In this document: one piece after another, positions 51,338 through 59,994 of the stretch
Layout of the letters: every line of letters starts with the position of its first letter
Position numbering within the stretch: position 1 is the first letter of the stretch
Assembly (NCBI GenBank): GCA_934274515.1
Contig: CAKQTC010000009.1
Location: 1-64,000, forward strand
DNA length: 64,000 nt
Direction: 5' to 3'
From: an uncultured Clostridia bacterium
GTDB taxonomy: Bacteria > Bacillota > Clostridia > Christensenellales > DTU072
Notes under the pieces: generated by a model
The model's input: only the letters and a program-made list of their open reading frames with translations
Database searches by the model: none
Told to the model about the DNA's origin: nothing
Translations under genes and position numbers: made by a program

Positions 51338-53167
51338 ATGAAAAAAATAATGAACACCCCCGAAACCTTCGTATACGATATGTGTCACGGTCTTGCGAAG
51401 GCTCACCCCGAACTCGAATTCGTAGAAAAGTTCAAAATCGTAAAGAAAGTTGAAATAAACGACGAAAAAGTCAGCCTTATTTCCGGCGGTGGTTCGGGAC
51501 ACGAACCCGCTCACGCAGGTTTCGTAGGTAAGGGTATGCTCGACTGCGCCGTTTGCGGCGACGTTTTCGCCTCCCCCAGCCAAGTACAGGTTTATAACGC
51601 TATCAAAAAATGTGCGACCGACAAAGGCGTGCTTCTTATCATAAAAAACTATTCCGGCGACTGCATGAACTTTAATAACGCTATGGCGGACGCGCAGGAC
51701 GACGGCATCAAGGTAGACGCTGTTTACGTAAACGACGATATTGCCGTTAAGGACAGTCTTTACACCGTCGGAAGACGCGGCGTTGCCGGTACCGTTCTCG
51801 TTCATAAATGCGCAGGCGCGGCGGCAGAACAAGGTAAAGAACTCGAAGAAGTCAAAGCGGTAGCAAACAAAGTTATCGAAAACGTAAGAAGTTTCGGCTT
51901 TGCGTTTACTTCTTGTACCGTTCCCGCGGCAGGTCATCCGACGTTTGAAATCGGCGACGACGAAATGGAATTCGGCGTAGGTATCCACGGCGAACCCGGA
52001 CGTTTCCGCGAAAAAATCGACTATTCCAAAGGCTCGTTCAGCGACGACCTTGCAAGAAGAATCGTAACCGATCTCGAAGAAGACCTCAAACTTAAAAAAG
52101 GCGAAGAAGTCGTTCTTCTTATCAACGGTTTCGGCGGCAGTCCGCTCCAAGAACTCTATATTCTCAACAATTCGGTCAACAAGGCTCTCGACGCGGACGG
52201 TATCAAAATTCACCGTACCATCGTCGGCAATTTCATGACTTCCATCGATATGGCAGGCGCGTCCATAACCGTACTTAGGGTTGACGAAGAACTCAAAAAA
52301 CTAGTCGATTATCCCGTAAACACCCCTGCTCTCACTTGGGGCGGCGCGATGAACGAACAAGCGGCAGCGGCGGTCGAAGCAATGCAGGCTATCGCAAAAG
52401 CACTTAACATCACCCCTACGGCGGCGGCTCCCGCAAAAAAAGCGGCTAAAAAAGCAGTCGAAGAAGACGACGCCAACGCGGTTTACGAAGTAGAAGGCAC
52501 TCCCGCTATCGGAGAAACCATCAATACCGCCGCGTTCGTTAAAATCGTAGAAAAAATGGCGGACGTAATCATCGAAAACGAAGTTCCTTTCTGCGAAGCG
52601 GACAAGATGGGCGACGGCGACTTCGGTATGAGTATCGCAAAAGGATTTAAGCAACTCAAAGCCGACTGGGCGACGAGAAAGAAAGGTGACATCGGACAAT
52701 TCCTCGTAAGTTGCTCGGAAATCATCAAAGAATACTGCGGCGGCGCAAGCGGTCCTATTTGGGGTTCCGCGTTCAAATACGCAGGCAAAGCGATGCTCGG
52801 TAAGAAAGAAGTTAATCTGACCGACTTGGCGTTCTTGTTTACGGAAGCAAACAGAGGCGTATACGAAACCGGCAAGAAGAGTTTCGGCAAAGGCGCAGAC
52901 ATCGGCGACAAGACGCTCGTAGACGCTCTCAAACCTTGCGCTATCGCTCTTACCAAAGCGGCAGACGAAGGCAAGAAACTTCAAGTAGGACTCGATCTCG
53001 GTGCAAAAGCGGCTCACGAAGGCGCAGAAGCGACCAAATCCCACGTTGCTACCCTCGGCAGAGCCGGCACCGTAGGCGAAAGAAGTATCGGCTATCCCGA
53101 CGCAGGCGCACACGGACTTGACGTAATCTTCAACGAACTCGCTAAGTTCATCAAAAACTTTAAGTAA
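51338..53167 (+). CDS. Dihydroxyacetone kinase, DhaK-DhaL fusion
   Basis: 609 residues. The DhaK domain (about 1-335) has SGGGSGHEPAHAGFVG with the His that covalently holds dihydroxyacetone. A linker rich in Ala/Lys (about 365-390, AAPAKKAAKKAVEED) joins a DhaL domain (about 395-609) with the Mg-ADP motif MGDGDFG (Phe where His is usual; the three Asp are kept) and GGASGPIWGSAFKYAG. The single-chain form suggests ATP rather than PEP/DhaM as donor; no dhaM is nearby. With gldA it converts glycerol to dihydroxyacetone phosphate. Confidence 0.92.
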   Translation: MKKIMNTPETFVYDMCHGLAKAHPELEFVEKFKIVKKVEINDEKVSLISGGGSGHEPAHAGFVGKGMLDCAVCGDVFASPSQVQVYNAIKKCATDKGVLLIIKNYSGDCMNFNNAMADAQDDGIKVDAVYVNDDIAVKDSLYTVGRRGVAGTVLVHKCAGAAAEQGKELEEVKAVANKVIENVRSFGFAFTSCTVPAAGHPTFEIGDDEMEFGVGIHGEPGRFREKIDYSKGSFSDDLARRIVTDLEEDLKLKKGEEVVLLINGFGGSPLQELYILNNSVNKALDADGIKIHRTIVGNFMTSIDMAGASITVLRVDEELKKLVDYPVNTPALTWGGAMNEQAAAAVEAMQAIAKALNITPTAAAPAKKAAKKAVEEDDANAVYEVEGTPAIGETINTAAFVKIVEKMADVIIENEVPFCEADKMGDGDFGMSIAKGFKQLKADWATRKKGDIGQFLVSCSEIIKEYCGGASGPIWGSAFKYAGKAMLGKKEVNLTDLAFLFTEANRGVYETGKKSFGKGADIGDKTLVDALKPCAIALTKAADEGKKLQVGLDLGAKAAHEGAEATKSHVATLGRAGTVGERSIGYPDAGAHGLDVIFNELAKFIKNFK

Positions 53168-53191
53168 TCCCCTTTCATATTAAACCAACCG

Positions 53192-53223
53192 AAAACGGAC
53201 TGCCTTGCGGCGGTCCGTTTTTT
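53192..53223 (+). terminator. Terminator of gldA-dhaKL
   Basis: AAAACGGAC, 12-nt loop, GTCCGTTTTTT. Confidence 0.85.
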
Positions 53224-53230
53224 CTTAACG

Positions 53231-53265
53231 AAAAAAGACAAGCGAGCGTCGCTCGCCTGTCTTTT
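53231..53265. terminator. Long hairpin terminator, mainly for the minus-strand gene
   Basis: AAAAGACA-A-GCGAGCG-T-CGCTCGC-C-TGTCTTTT, with a run of T on the minus strand. It lies between two convergent units. Confidence 0.8.
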
Positions 53266-53368
53266 CCCCCCCGTTCATTCGATAAAATAATATTTATTTT
53301 TGTCGCCTATAATTCGTAGGCCTTTTGTTGCTAAACGCCGTTTAGTCGCTGTCCCGTCCGCTTGCCGC

Positions 53369-53405
53369 AATTTTTATTTTAACCGTATCGGTTAAAATAA
53401 AAATT
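53369..53405. repeat. Perfect 17-bp inverted repeat over a stop codon
   Basis: AATTTTTATTTTAACCG-TAT-CGGTTAAAATAAAAATT. The arms include the last codons and the TAA of the gene at 53392-54504. Possibly a further terminator; together with 53192-53265 there are three hairpins in about 210 bp. Confidence 0.85.
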
Positions 53406-54504
53406 CGTCTTCGGACTCGCCGTCGTCTCCCGAATTGTCGTTTTTCGCGACGTTTGACATATTTATCGCTCCAGACACAAGTTTTTGCCACGAGTAAAAA
53501 TGTCTTTGAGATCTACCCATAAGTCCGGGGTCTTCTTCTTTCATACTAGCAACTATTCTCTCCGCTTCAAAAAGAAGATTCGGGTTGTTGAGATTCTTTT
53601 TCTTCGTTATTGTTAAACAAATGCCCCAAATAAAGAAAATTATCGCTACGATTAAAATCAAAACGCTTAATACTGCCAAACCGCTCAGCATCGCCGCGGG
53701 AAGAATATCTGCGACTTCTTTCGGAAGTTTGGTCGTTATCTGCGCCAACACTCCCAAAGGCGCTTTCTCCGTATCGTACAAAATATAATATCTGTAAGAT
53801 TCCGCGCCATTCTCGTTCGAGTCCGAATTCGCTTTTTCTACTCTGAGAATATTCACGTTCCCGTCTTCGTTAAGCGTGAGTTTCCCTTTAAGTGCGCCTA
53901 GGTTCACCTCGACGATTTGCCCGTCATTGCCGATTCGGTACGCCTTGGTTATACTCCCCGAAACGGTAACGACTGTCCCGGTTTCCGTAACGTTCTTGCT
54001 TACGTCTGCGTCTAGCACGAAATACTGTTCTCCGTAAAACAACGCGCCGTTGATTTGCAATCCGATATCGTTAAACTTCTTTTGCCCTTTCGACATCGCG
54101 TTGCTTTCCTCTACGGTGGTAGGATATTTAGGTACTAACGTAATAATAAGACACAAAATAGCGACGATAAGGAAGATACACCCCAAAATCATCACGAGAG
54201 TCAAGCCTTTTCCGTATCTTTCCAAACGTTTCATATACTCCCGTTCGAGATATACGAGTTTTTCGTTGTACCCGAAACGCTTTTTTCGCCTTATCGCCTC
54301 GGTACGATGCTTATCCTCGCTCGGTTTAAGCCTAATCCCTTGCGTTTTTCTGTCTAATTCTTCGCTTACCCTGTTACGCGCGCGTACCCACCCGAAATGA
54401 GTGTAGTGCTTCGCAAGTCTTGACGGAACTCTTTTCTCGTCATAGTTCTTTTCTTTCCCTATTGACGGAACCCTATCATCGTCGAAGTTCTTGACTTTTC
54501 TCAT
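53392..54504 (-). CDS. Two-helix membrane protein of unknown function
   Basis: 370 residues from an ATG placed 7 bp after AAGGAGG; an ATG 24 bp earlier overlaps that site. The N-terminal charged region holds a repeated motif FDDDRVPSIG / YDEKRVPSRL. Two membrane helices, about 130-155 (LVMILGCIFLIVAILCLIITL) and about 285-312, enclose an extracytoplasmic region of about 125 residues; the C-terminus is acidic (DDGESEDEFLF). No domain recognised. It lies divergent from an XRE regulator. Confidence 0.75.
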   Translation of the reverse strand: MRKVKNFDDDRVPSIGKEKNYDEKRVPSRLAKHYTHFGWVRARNRVSEELDRKTQGIRLKPSEDKHRTEAIRRKKRFGYNEKLVYLEREYMKRLERYGKGLTLVMILGCIFLIVAILCLIITLVPKYPTTVEESNAMSKGQKKFNDIGLQINGALFYGEQYFVLDADVSKNVTETGTVVTVSGSITKAYRIGNDGQIVEVNLGALKGKLTLNEDGNVNILRVEKANSDSNENGAESYRYYILYDTEKAPLGVLAQITTKLPKEVADILPAAMLSGLAVLSVLILIVAIIFFIWGICLTITKKKNLNNPNLLFEAERIVASMKEEDPGLMGRSQRHFYSWQKLVSGAINMSNVAKNDNSGDDGESEDEFLF

Positions 54505-54527
54505 TCTGACTCCTCCTTTTTTGCGCA

Positions 54528-54584
54528 AACTACCATTTTGGTAGTTCCGATTTATATAATAACAAAGTTTTTTATGATTGTCAA
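54528..54584 (-). promoter_or_regulatory. Promoter and dyad of the membrane-protein gene
   Basis: Minus-strand TTGACA (54579-54584), 17 bp, TATTAT (54556-54561). A dyad AACTACC-N5-GGTAGTT (54528-54546) lies at or just after the transcription start, ahead of the ribosome site. The divergent XRE protein is a candidate binder. Confidence 0.72.
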
Positions 54585-54710
54585 TATATATAGCAATAAT
54601 AATTACTAATAATATTTGTATAAAAGTTCAATGCACCCGATAAACGACATTTTTCGACGAAAAACGCATTATCGAAAATCTAACCAAACGGCAAAAATCG
54701 AGGTAAATAT

Positions 54711-54929
54711 ATGGACGGGAAACGTAATAAACTACCGGAAAGATTGTTACAACTAAGAAAAGAGGCGTCGCTCACGCAAAAAGAGTTGGCGGCAAAACTC
54801 AATATGAACAGCGTCACGTATTTGCACTACGAAAAAGGACAACGCGAGCCGTCGCTGGATACCCTTCTCGATTTCGCCGATTTCTTTTCCGTGTCCGTCG
54901 ATTATTTAATCGGTAAAACCGATTATTGA
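54711..54929 (+). CDS. XRE-family helix-turn-helix regulator
   Basis: 72 residues, essentially a single HTH: LRKEASLTQKELAAKLNMNSVTYLHYEKGQREPSLDTLLDFADFF, with the usual SVDYLIGKTDY end. A GAGG site precedes the ATG. No ligand domain. It probably controls itself and perhaps the divergent membrane-protein gene. Confidence 0.9.
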   Translation: MDGKRNKLPERLLQLRKEASLTQKELAAKLNMNSVTYLHYEKGQREPSLDTLLDFADFFSVSVDYLIGKTDY

Positions 54930-55102
54930 ATAAAACAAAAACCATTTTCTTTTTCTGCCTTGACCGACTAGCACTCGTTATGCGTCGCTCGTTTAACTAA
55001 TCGAAAAACGACTTCGGCTAGTTTTTTGCCCCGGCTCGTTTACCTAATCGGCAAAATCGATTGTCAAATAAAAATTCCATTCTTTTTCTGTCTTGACCGA
55101 TT
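54904..55102. repeat. Imperfect repeat carrying a copy of the XRE gene's 3' end
   Basis: 54904-54970 (the last XRE codons plus downstream) and 55041-55102 are alike: ATTTAATCGGTAAAACCGATT against ACCTAATCGGCAAAATCGATT, then both read (T)CTTTTTCTG(C/T)CTTGACCGA. A third, shorter copy (GCTCGTTTAACTAATCG) lies between. The second copy would encode YLIGK-like residues but has no gene body. A hairpin with T6 near 54994-55026 may end the XRE transcript. Confidence 0.65.
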
Positions 55103-55147
55103 AAATTCGCGCCGCGCTCGGCTCGTTCTTTCTTTTATAAAAAATAC

Positions 55148-55200
55148 TTGACAATTCTTTTCGTTTATTCTATACTATAATAAAATTAGAATTATTCTAT
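55148..55200 (+). promoter_or_regulatory. perR-rubrerythrin promoter with PerR box
   Basis: TTGACA (55148-55153), 17 bp, TATACT (55171-55176). The palindrome TAGAAT-T-ATTCTA (55187-55199) lies at about +5 to +17 and fits the Per/Fur box (TTATAATnATTATAA-like) closely. Autorepression by PerR, lifted by peroxide, is the expected control. Confidence 0.85.
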
Positions 55201-55219
55201 TTCTTAAAGGAATTTGTAA

Positions 55220-55606
55220 ATGAAGAAGAACGAACGATTAATCAAAGCGGTACTTGACGAGAGCGGCGGACATCTTACGGCGGAGGAGATATTTTTCGAG
55301 TGTAAGAAGCGTGGCGAGAGCATTTCTCTTGCGACGGTATATAACAATTTGGGCGCGCTTGTTGCGGGAAAGCAAATTCGCAAAATTCCGTCTTGTTGCG
55401 ACGGAAAGGATCGTTATGACAAGGCGTACGTTCCGCACGGGCATTTGATTTGCGAAAAATGTCACGCGGTGCGTGATTTTTTCAGTGACGAGATAGGCAA
55501 TACGATTTTATCGGCAACGGGAATTTCGCCTGTTTCTTACGATTTGAACGTATATTACGTTTGTCCGAATTGTGCAATAAATTCGGAAAGCGAACACATA
55601 AAATAA
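55220..55606 (+). CDS. perR: Fur-family regulator, PerR-like
   Basis: 128 residues. Winged helix with ISLATVYNNLGALV, then the regulatory domain HGHLICEKCHAV and a final CPNC, giving two CxxC pairs for structural zinc. The His/Asp pattern suits PerR, and the neighbour rubrerythrin and the Per box support peroxide sensing over iron sensing. Shorter than many PerR (about 140). Confidence 0.88.
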   Translation: MKKNERLIKAVLDESGGHLTAEEIFFECKKRGESISLATVYNNLGALVAGKQIRKIPSCCDGKDRYDKAYVPHGHLICEKCHAVRDFFSDEIGNTILSATGISPVSYDLNVYYVCPNCAINSESEHIK

Positions 55607-55628
55607 AAACAATAAAGGAGAAAAAAAG

Positions 55629-56162
55629 ATGGAACTTAAAGGAAGCAGAACCGAAAAGAATTTACAAACCGCTTTTGCAGGAGAGAGCCAAGCGCGCAAC
55701 AAATATACGTATTTTGCGTCAGTCGCTAAAAAAGAAGGATACGAACAAATAGCGGAAATTTTCCTAAAAACCGCCGAAAACGAGAAAGAACACGCCAAAA
55801 TGTGGTTCAAAGAACTTGGTGAACTCGGCGATACGGCAACGAATTTAGCGGCTGCGGCGGCGGGTGAGAACTATGAATGGACGGATATGTACGACGAATT
55901 CGCCAAGACAGCCGAAGAAGAAGGATTTACGCAAATCGCGGCAAAATTCCGTATGGTTGCGGCTATCGAAAAAACGCACGAAGAGCGTTATCGCGCTTTA
56001 CTTAACAACGTCGAAACCAAGGCTGTATTTGAAAAAAGCGAAATAACCGTTTGGGAATGTCGCAACTGCGGACATATCGTAATCGGCAAAAAAGCACCTG
56101 CGGTTTGCCCTGTCTGCGCACATCCGCAAAGTTATTTCGAGGTAAGAAAAGAAAACTATTAA
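55629..56162 (+). CDS. Rubrerythrin
   Basis: 177 residues. N-terminal ferritin-like diiron domain (about 1-140; ESQARNKYTYFA, ENEKEHAKMWF, EKTHEERY supply the Glu/His ligands) and C-terminal rubredoxin domain with CRNCG and CPVCAHP. It reduces hydrogen peroxide to water in anaerobes. 22 bp after perR with GGAG in between; clearly one operon. Confidence 0.96.
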   Translation: MELKGSRTEKNLQTAFAGESQARNKYTYFASVAKKEGYEQIAEIFLKTAENEKEHAKMWFKELGELGDTATNLAAAAAGENYEWTDMYDEFAKTAEEEGFTQIAAKFRMVAAIEKTHEERYRALLNNVETKAVFEKSEITVWECRNCGHIVIGKKAPAVCPVCAHPQSYFEVRKENY

Positions 56163-56189
56163 TATAATTACTACTAAAAAATAACCATA

Positions 56190-56216
56190 TAAAAAGCGGC
56201 AAAAGCCGCTTTTTAT
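56190..56216. terminator. Bidirectional terminator between rubrerythrin and rnfB
   Basis: AAAAAGCGGC-AAAA-GCCGCTTTTT between convergent genes. Confidence 0.9.
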
Positions 56217-56217
56217 A

Positions 56218-57069
56218 TTATTTCATTTCCTCGTTCGGTTTCGTCGAAGACGTTGTTTTTATTATCTTACGCGGACATTTTTCCACGCAGGTTAAGCAAC
56301 CCGTGCATTTATCGTAGTCGATTATCGGCAGATTATCCACCATAGTTATCGCTCCTTCGGGGCATTTTCTCGCGCACATTCCGCATCCTATGCACCCGAC
56401 TTTACAAAACGAAGTCGTTTCTTTCCCTTTGCAGTGCGTACTGCACGCGACGTAGATTTTTGCTTTCGCCGGTATCCTTTCGATACAGTTTTTAGGACAA
56501 GTTCTTATACACGCGCCGCAGGAAATACATATTTCCCTATCTACCTTAGCGACGTCGTTTAACGTAATTTTTATAGCGTCAACGGGGCATACCGCCACGC
56601 AACTTCCGCCTCCGAGGCACGCCGTCGCGCATATTTTACTTCCGTCGTGATACACCATTCTGTTTATACACCCCTCGTTCCCGACGTAGGTATATTTATC
56701 CGCCGCGTTCACTCCTCCGCTGCATTTAACCACAGCCACCGTAGGTTCTTCCGCTTCAAACGGCAGTCCTGCGATTTTCGCGATTATCTCTTTCGCCTCG
56801 TTGCTCGTCGCTTTGCAATCGCCTAAACACGCTTTTCCGCACGCCAAACCTTTCGCAAACCCTTCGCACCCCGAAAAACCGCAACCGCCGCAATTCGCGC
56901 CTGCTAAATTTTCGAGTATTTTAAGTACCTTTTCGTCTTCTTTGATTTTACATACTTTCGTCACTATAAGTATCAACACGGCAAACACTATCGCAAGCGC
57001 GGCGACTATTCCCAGCACCATTCCCACTTTCGCCCAGTTGACGGACGCGGCAAGTAATTCGTATACCAT
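56218..57069 (-). CDS. rnfB: Rnf complex subunit RnfB
   Basis: 283 residues. N-terminal membrane helix (about 12-36), then CGGCGFSGCEGF for the first Fe-S cluster, then several ferredoxin-type motifs (CISCGACIRTCPKNC, CIGCGMCARKCPE, CTGCLTCVEKCPRKI). RnfB accepts electrons from reduced ferredoxin. Last gene of the rnf operon. Confidence 0.95.
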   Translation of the reverse strand: MVYELLAASVNWAKVGMVLGIVAALAIVFAVLILIVTKVCKIKEDEKVLKILENLAGANCGGCGFSGCEGFAKGLACGKACLGDCKATSNEAKEIIAKIAGLPFEAEEPTVAVVKCSGGVNAADKYTYVGNEGCINRMVYHDGSKICATACLGGGSCVAVCPVDAIKITLNDVAKVDREICISCGACIRTCPKNCIERIPAKAKIYVACSTHCKGKETTSFCKVGCIGCGMCARKCPEGAITMVDNLPIIDYDKCTGCLTCVEKCPRKIIKTTSSTKPNEEMK

Positions 57070-57082
57070 TTCTCTAATCTCC

Positions 57083-57685
57083 TTACAGCGTAATCAAGTT
57101 AAACACATAAAACGCCATCGCCATAAAACAAGCGGTAACCATCGTTATCGGGAATCCTTTCATCGGTTTTGAGGCGTCTAAATAGTCAACTTTAGTTCTG
57201 AGCCCGCTTAATATCACTATCGCTACGGTAAACCCCACGCCGGCGAAAAGTCCGTACAATACGCTCACTCCGAGGTTGGACGCGCCGAACGAAGCAATCA
57301 TTGCTTTTTCGTCGATGACCGCTTCGGCTACGCCCAGCACGGCGCAGTTCGTCGTGATTAACGGAAGGTAAATCCCCATTGCGTTATACAACGGCGGACT
57401 AAACTTTTTGATTACTTTTTCTATCATTTGCACCAGTGCGGCTATTACGAAAATAAACACGATTATTTCCATAAATTCCAAACCGAGCGGAACGAGTACA
57501 TAGGTATAAATAGGATATGTTATCAGGCAGGTTATCGTCATTACGACTGTGACCGCTACGCCCATACCCACGGCGTCTGACGTTTTTTTCGACAATCCCA
57601 AAAACGGGCAAATTCCTAAAAATTGCACTACGACGAAGTTACTTACGAACACCGCCATAATAATTACGGTAATAAAAGTTCCCAT
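57083..57685 (-). CDS. rnfA: Rnf complex subunit RnfA
   Basis: 200 residues, six membrane helices. FVVVQFLGICPFLGLSKK and ITTNCAVLGVAEA contain the conserved Cys pair thought to hold an intramembrane 2Fe-2S cluster with RnfE. Starts 1 bp after rnfE. Confidence 0.95.
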   Translation of the reverse strand: MGTFITVIIMAVFVSNFVVVQFLGICPFLGLSKKTSDAVGMGVAVTVVMTITCLITYPIYTYVLVPLGLEFMEIIVFIFVIAALVQMIEKVIKKFSPPLYNAMGIYLPLITTNCAVLGVAEAVIDEKAMIASFGASNLGVSVLYGLFAGVGFTVAIVILSGLRTKVDYLDASKPMKGFPITMVTACFMAMAFYVFNLITL

Positions 57686-57686
57686 A

Positions 57687-58379
57687 CTAGTTCGCCTCCC
57701 CGCCGAGTTGTTTCGTCGCTTCGTTCAAAGCGTCCTCGCCTACGGGCGCTTCGTACACTTTACGAAATTGTTTTTTGCGCATTTTCGATTCGATTTTCGT
57801 ATAAACTCCGTTAAATATCGCAATACAAATTCCGTACACGAAGAACGCGCCTGCGCTCGAAGTAAAGAATTCTATCTTAAAATCCCAAAGCGTAACGCCG
57901 AACAGTTGACCTGCTCCCAGCACTTCTCTTATTATACTCATCGCCGTCATCGCCCAAGTAAATCCTAGCCCGGTAAACAGCCCGTCGAGTGCGGAATCCG
58001 CAACGGGATTTTTGCTCGCAAACCCTTCCGCTCTGCCCAAAATTATACAGTTTACGACGATAAGCGGCAAATACACCCCCATCGACTCGTATAAATCGGG
58101 AATAAATTTATCGAGCAACATTCTCACCATCGTGACGAACGTCGCAATTATCATAACGAACGCCGGTATTCTGACTTCTCCGGGAATAACTTTTCTTAAC
58201 AGCGATATAATCACGTTGCTGCAAATCAAAATAAACGTAACGGCAAGTCCCATTCCTACTCCGTTCATCGCCGCCGTCGTAAGCGCGAGCGTAGGACACG
58301 TTCCCAAAACCAAACGGAACGTCGGATTGTTTTTAAGCAGTCCGTCTATTCCGATATTTTTAATTCTATCGAGTTTCAT
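57687..58379 (-). CDS. rnfE: Rnf complex subunit RnfE
   Basis: 230 residues, six membrane helices, paralogue of RnfA: LVLGTCPTLALTTAAMNG and IVVNCIILGRAEGFA carry the matching Cys. A C-terminal charged tail of about 40 residues follows. Partner of RnfA in the membrane. Confidence 0.95.
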   Translation of the reverse strand: MKLDRIKNIGIDGLLKNNPTFRLVLGTCPTLALTTAAMNGVGMGLAVTFILICSNVIISLLRKVIPGEVRIPAFVMIIATFVTMVRMLLDKFIPDLYESMGVYLPLIVVNCIILGRAEGFASKNPVADSALDGLFTGLGFTWAMTAMSIIREVLGAGQLFGVTLWDFKIEFFTSSAGAFFVYGICIAIFNGVYTKIESKMRKKQFRKVYEAPVGEDALNEATKQLGGEAN

Positions 58380-58393
58380 CTTCGCACCCCCGT

Positions 58394-58924
58394 TTAGTTG
58401 TTAGCGTTAAAATACGCCGTTATCGCGTTCACCGCGTTGTTAATCGCTTTTGACGAATACGTCGCTCCGCTCACGACAAAATCGAATTTTTCCTCGCCTT
58501 TTCCTCTGAACTTACCTAAAAAAGCGGAATTGAACTTGCTCATAAGCGTTTGTTTTTCGTTGCTCGCGATGCTTACTTCGTCAACCCCCGCGTACTTCCC
58601 GTCGGCAAATTTCGCGACTGCCCACACGGAAACCGTACCTTGCTGATACCCGTCGAACCCGGTCGCTTTGACGAGATAATTTCCGTCGGCAAGTTTGTAC
58701 ATATTGTCTATCTTGCCGTAATCTGCGGTAAACTCGAACTCTACTTCCTCGTATCCTATTTCTTTGCCGTAGATTTTCTTAATCGTACGCATAACGCGTT
58801 CTTCGTCGGAAACCGCTAATACGTCGTTTAATATCGCGAGCAACGCGCCCGAAACGAGCGCAATACACAGCAACACGAGAATACACTTAAACGATTTGCT
58901 TTTGATAAATTGTTTTACCGTCAT
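58394..58924 (-). CDS. rnfG: Rnf complex subunit RnfG
   Basis: 176 residues: one N-terminal membrane helix, then an FMN-binding domain. VVSGATYSSKAI holds the SGAT(S/T) site whose Thr is covalently flavinylated by ApbE, encoded at the operon start. Confidence 0.94.
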   Translation of the reverse strand: MTVKQFIKSKSFKCILVLLCIALVSGALLAILNDVLAVSDEERVMRTIKKIYGKEIGYEEVEFEFTADYGKIDNMYKLADGNYLVKATGFDGYQQGTVSVWAVAKFADGKYAGVDEVSIASNEKQTLMSKFNSAFLGKFRGKGEEKFDFVVSGATYSSKAINNAVNAITAYFNANN

Positions 58925-58927
58925 CGC

Positions 58928-59980
58928 TTATTCTCCTTTTTCCGCTTTCGCCGCTTTCTTTTCGGCGTTTTTCGCTTTACACAACTCGATTTTGTCCTTA
59001 ACGAGTTTCGTTATCGGCGTAGCCCCGAACGGGCGCGGACGAATATACGCGTTCAACAACGGCACGATTAGGTTCATAAGCAATATCGCAAAGGAAACGA
59101 CTTCGATTTTCGTCCCGTACCGTAAAAGCGCGGTAATCACGCCGAGAACGACGTAATAAACGTACGCCGCCCATTTGTTGTTCGGACTCGTTACGTAATC
59201 CGTAGCCATAAATATTGCGCCAAGAATAAGTCCGCCGCTTAATATCGACGGTAAAAACACGCTCGCGTCTTTGCTCATCGCCATACTTATCAACCCGGTC
59301 ACGACTATATAAATAATAGGATACTGCGGTTTTATCACCTTTCTTACGACGAGATAAATTCCGCCTGCGATTAACGCGAGTTTGCACGTTTCGCCTATGC
59401 AACCTGCCAGTCCCGTTCCGAGAAACAAATCCAAACTACTTAGTTTCATTCCCGAACCGCTTAGCATATCGGTAAGGGGCGTCGCTCCGCCTACGACGGC
59501 GTTTCCGCCGCCTAACGCCCCGAAATTCGGCGCGACCCAACCCGACACCATTGCGCCGGAAAACGCGATAAACGCAAAAACTCTGCCTGCAATCGCAGGA
59601 TTGACGATGTTCTTTCCCGTTCCGCCGAAAAGCATTTTTACTACGCCTACGGCGAAAATACCGCTCAAAACGGGGACGTACCACAACTTATATTCGAGCG
59701 GCGGCATAGTCAATCCGAGCAGCAACCCGGTTACTATGCTCGTTAAATCGAATTTTGCGAGAATTTGTCTAAAACTTATTTTTTTGCAAAGCAACCAAAC
59801 GAATTCGGTTGCTACCGACGAAAAAATCGAAAGAACGAGCGTAACAGCCGCCTTTCCGCCGAAATACACGAGTCCTGCGACCGTAGCGGGTACGAGAGCG
59901 ATAAGTACGTCGAGCATTATGCCTTTCGTCGTCGTTTTTCTCCTTATATGCGGAGAGTCGCTAATGATTATTCTTTCCAT
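58928..59980 (-). CDS. rnfD: Rnf complex subunit RnfD
   Basis: 350 residues, about ten membrane helices. The second covalent FMN site is at GGATPLTDM. The tail is rich in Ala/Lys/Glu. With RnfG it carries electrons through the membrane, coupled to Na+ or H+ transport. Confidence 0.94.
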   Translation of the reverse strand: MERIIISDSPHIRRKTTTKGIMLDVLIALVPATVAGLVYFGGKAAVTLVLSIFSSVATEFVWLLCKKISFRQILAKFDLTSIVTGLLLGLTMPPLEYKLWYVPVLSGIFAVGVVKMLFGGTGKNIVNPAIAGRVFAFIAFSGAMVSGWVAPNFGALGGGNAVVGGATPLTDMLSGSGMKLSSLDLFLGTGLAGCIGETCKLALIAGGIYLVVRKVIKPQYPIIYIVVTGLISMAMSKDASVFLPSILSGGLILGAIFMATDYVTSPNNKWAAYVYYVVLGVITALLRYGTKIEVVSFAILLMNLIVPLLNAYIRPRPFGATPITKLVKDKIELCKAKNAEKKAAKAEKGE

Positions 59981-59994
59981 CCGTATTCTCCATA

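Noticed and set aside
51266..52213. 315-codon minus-strand frame
   Set aside because: Antisense to dihydroxyacetone kinase; no motif, Phe/Val/Arg-rich shadow.
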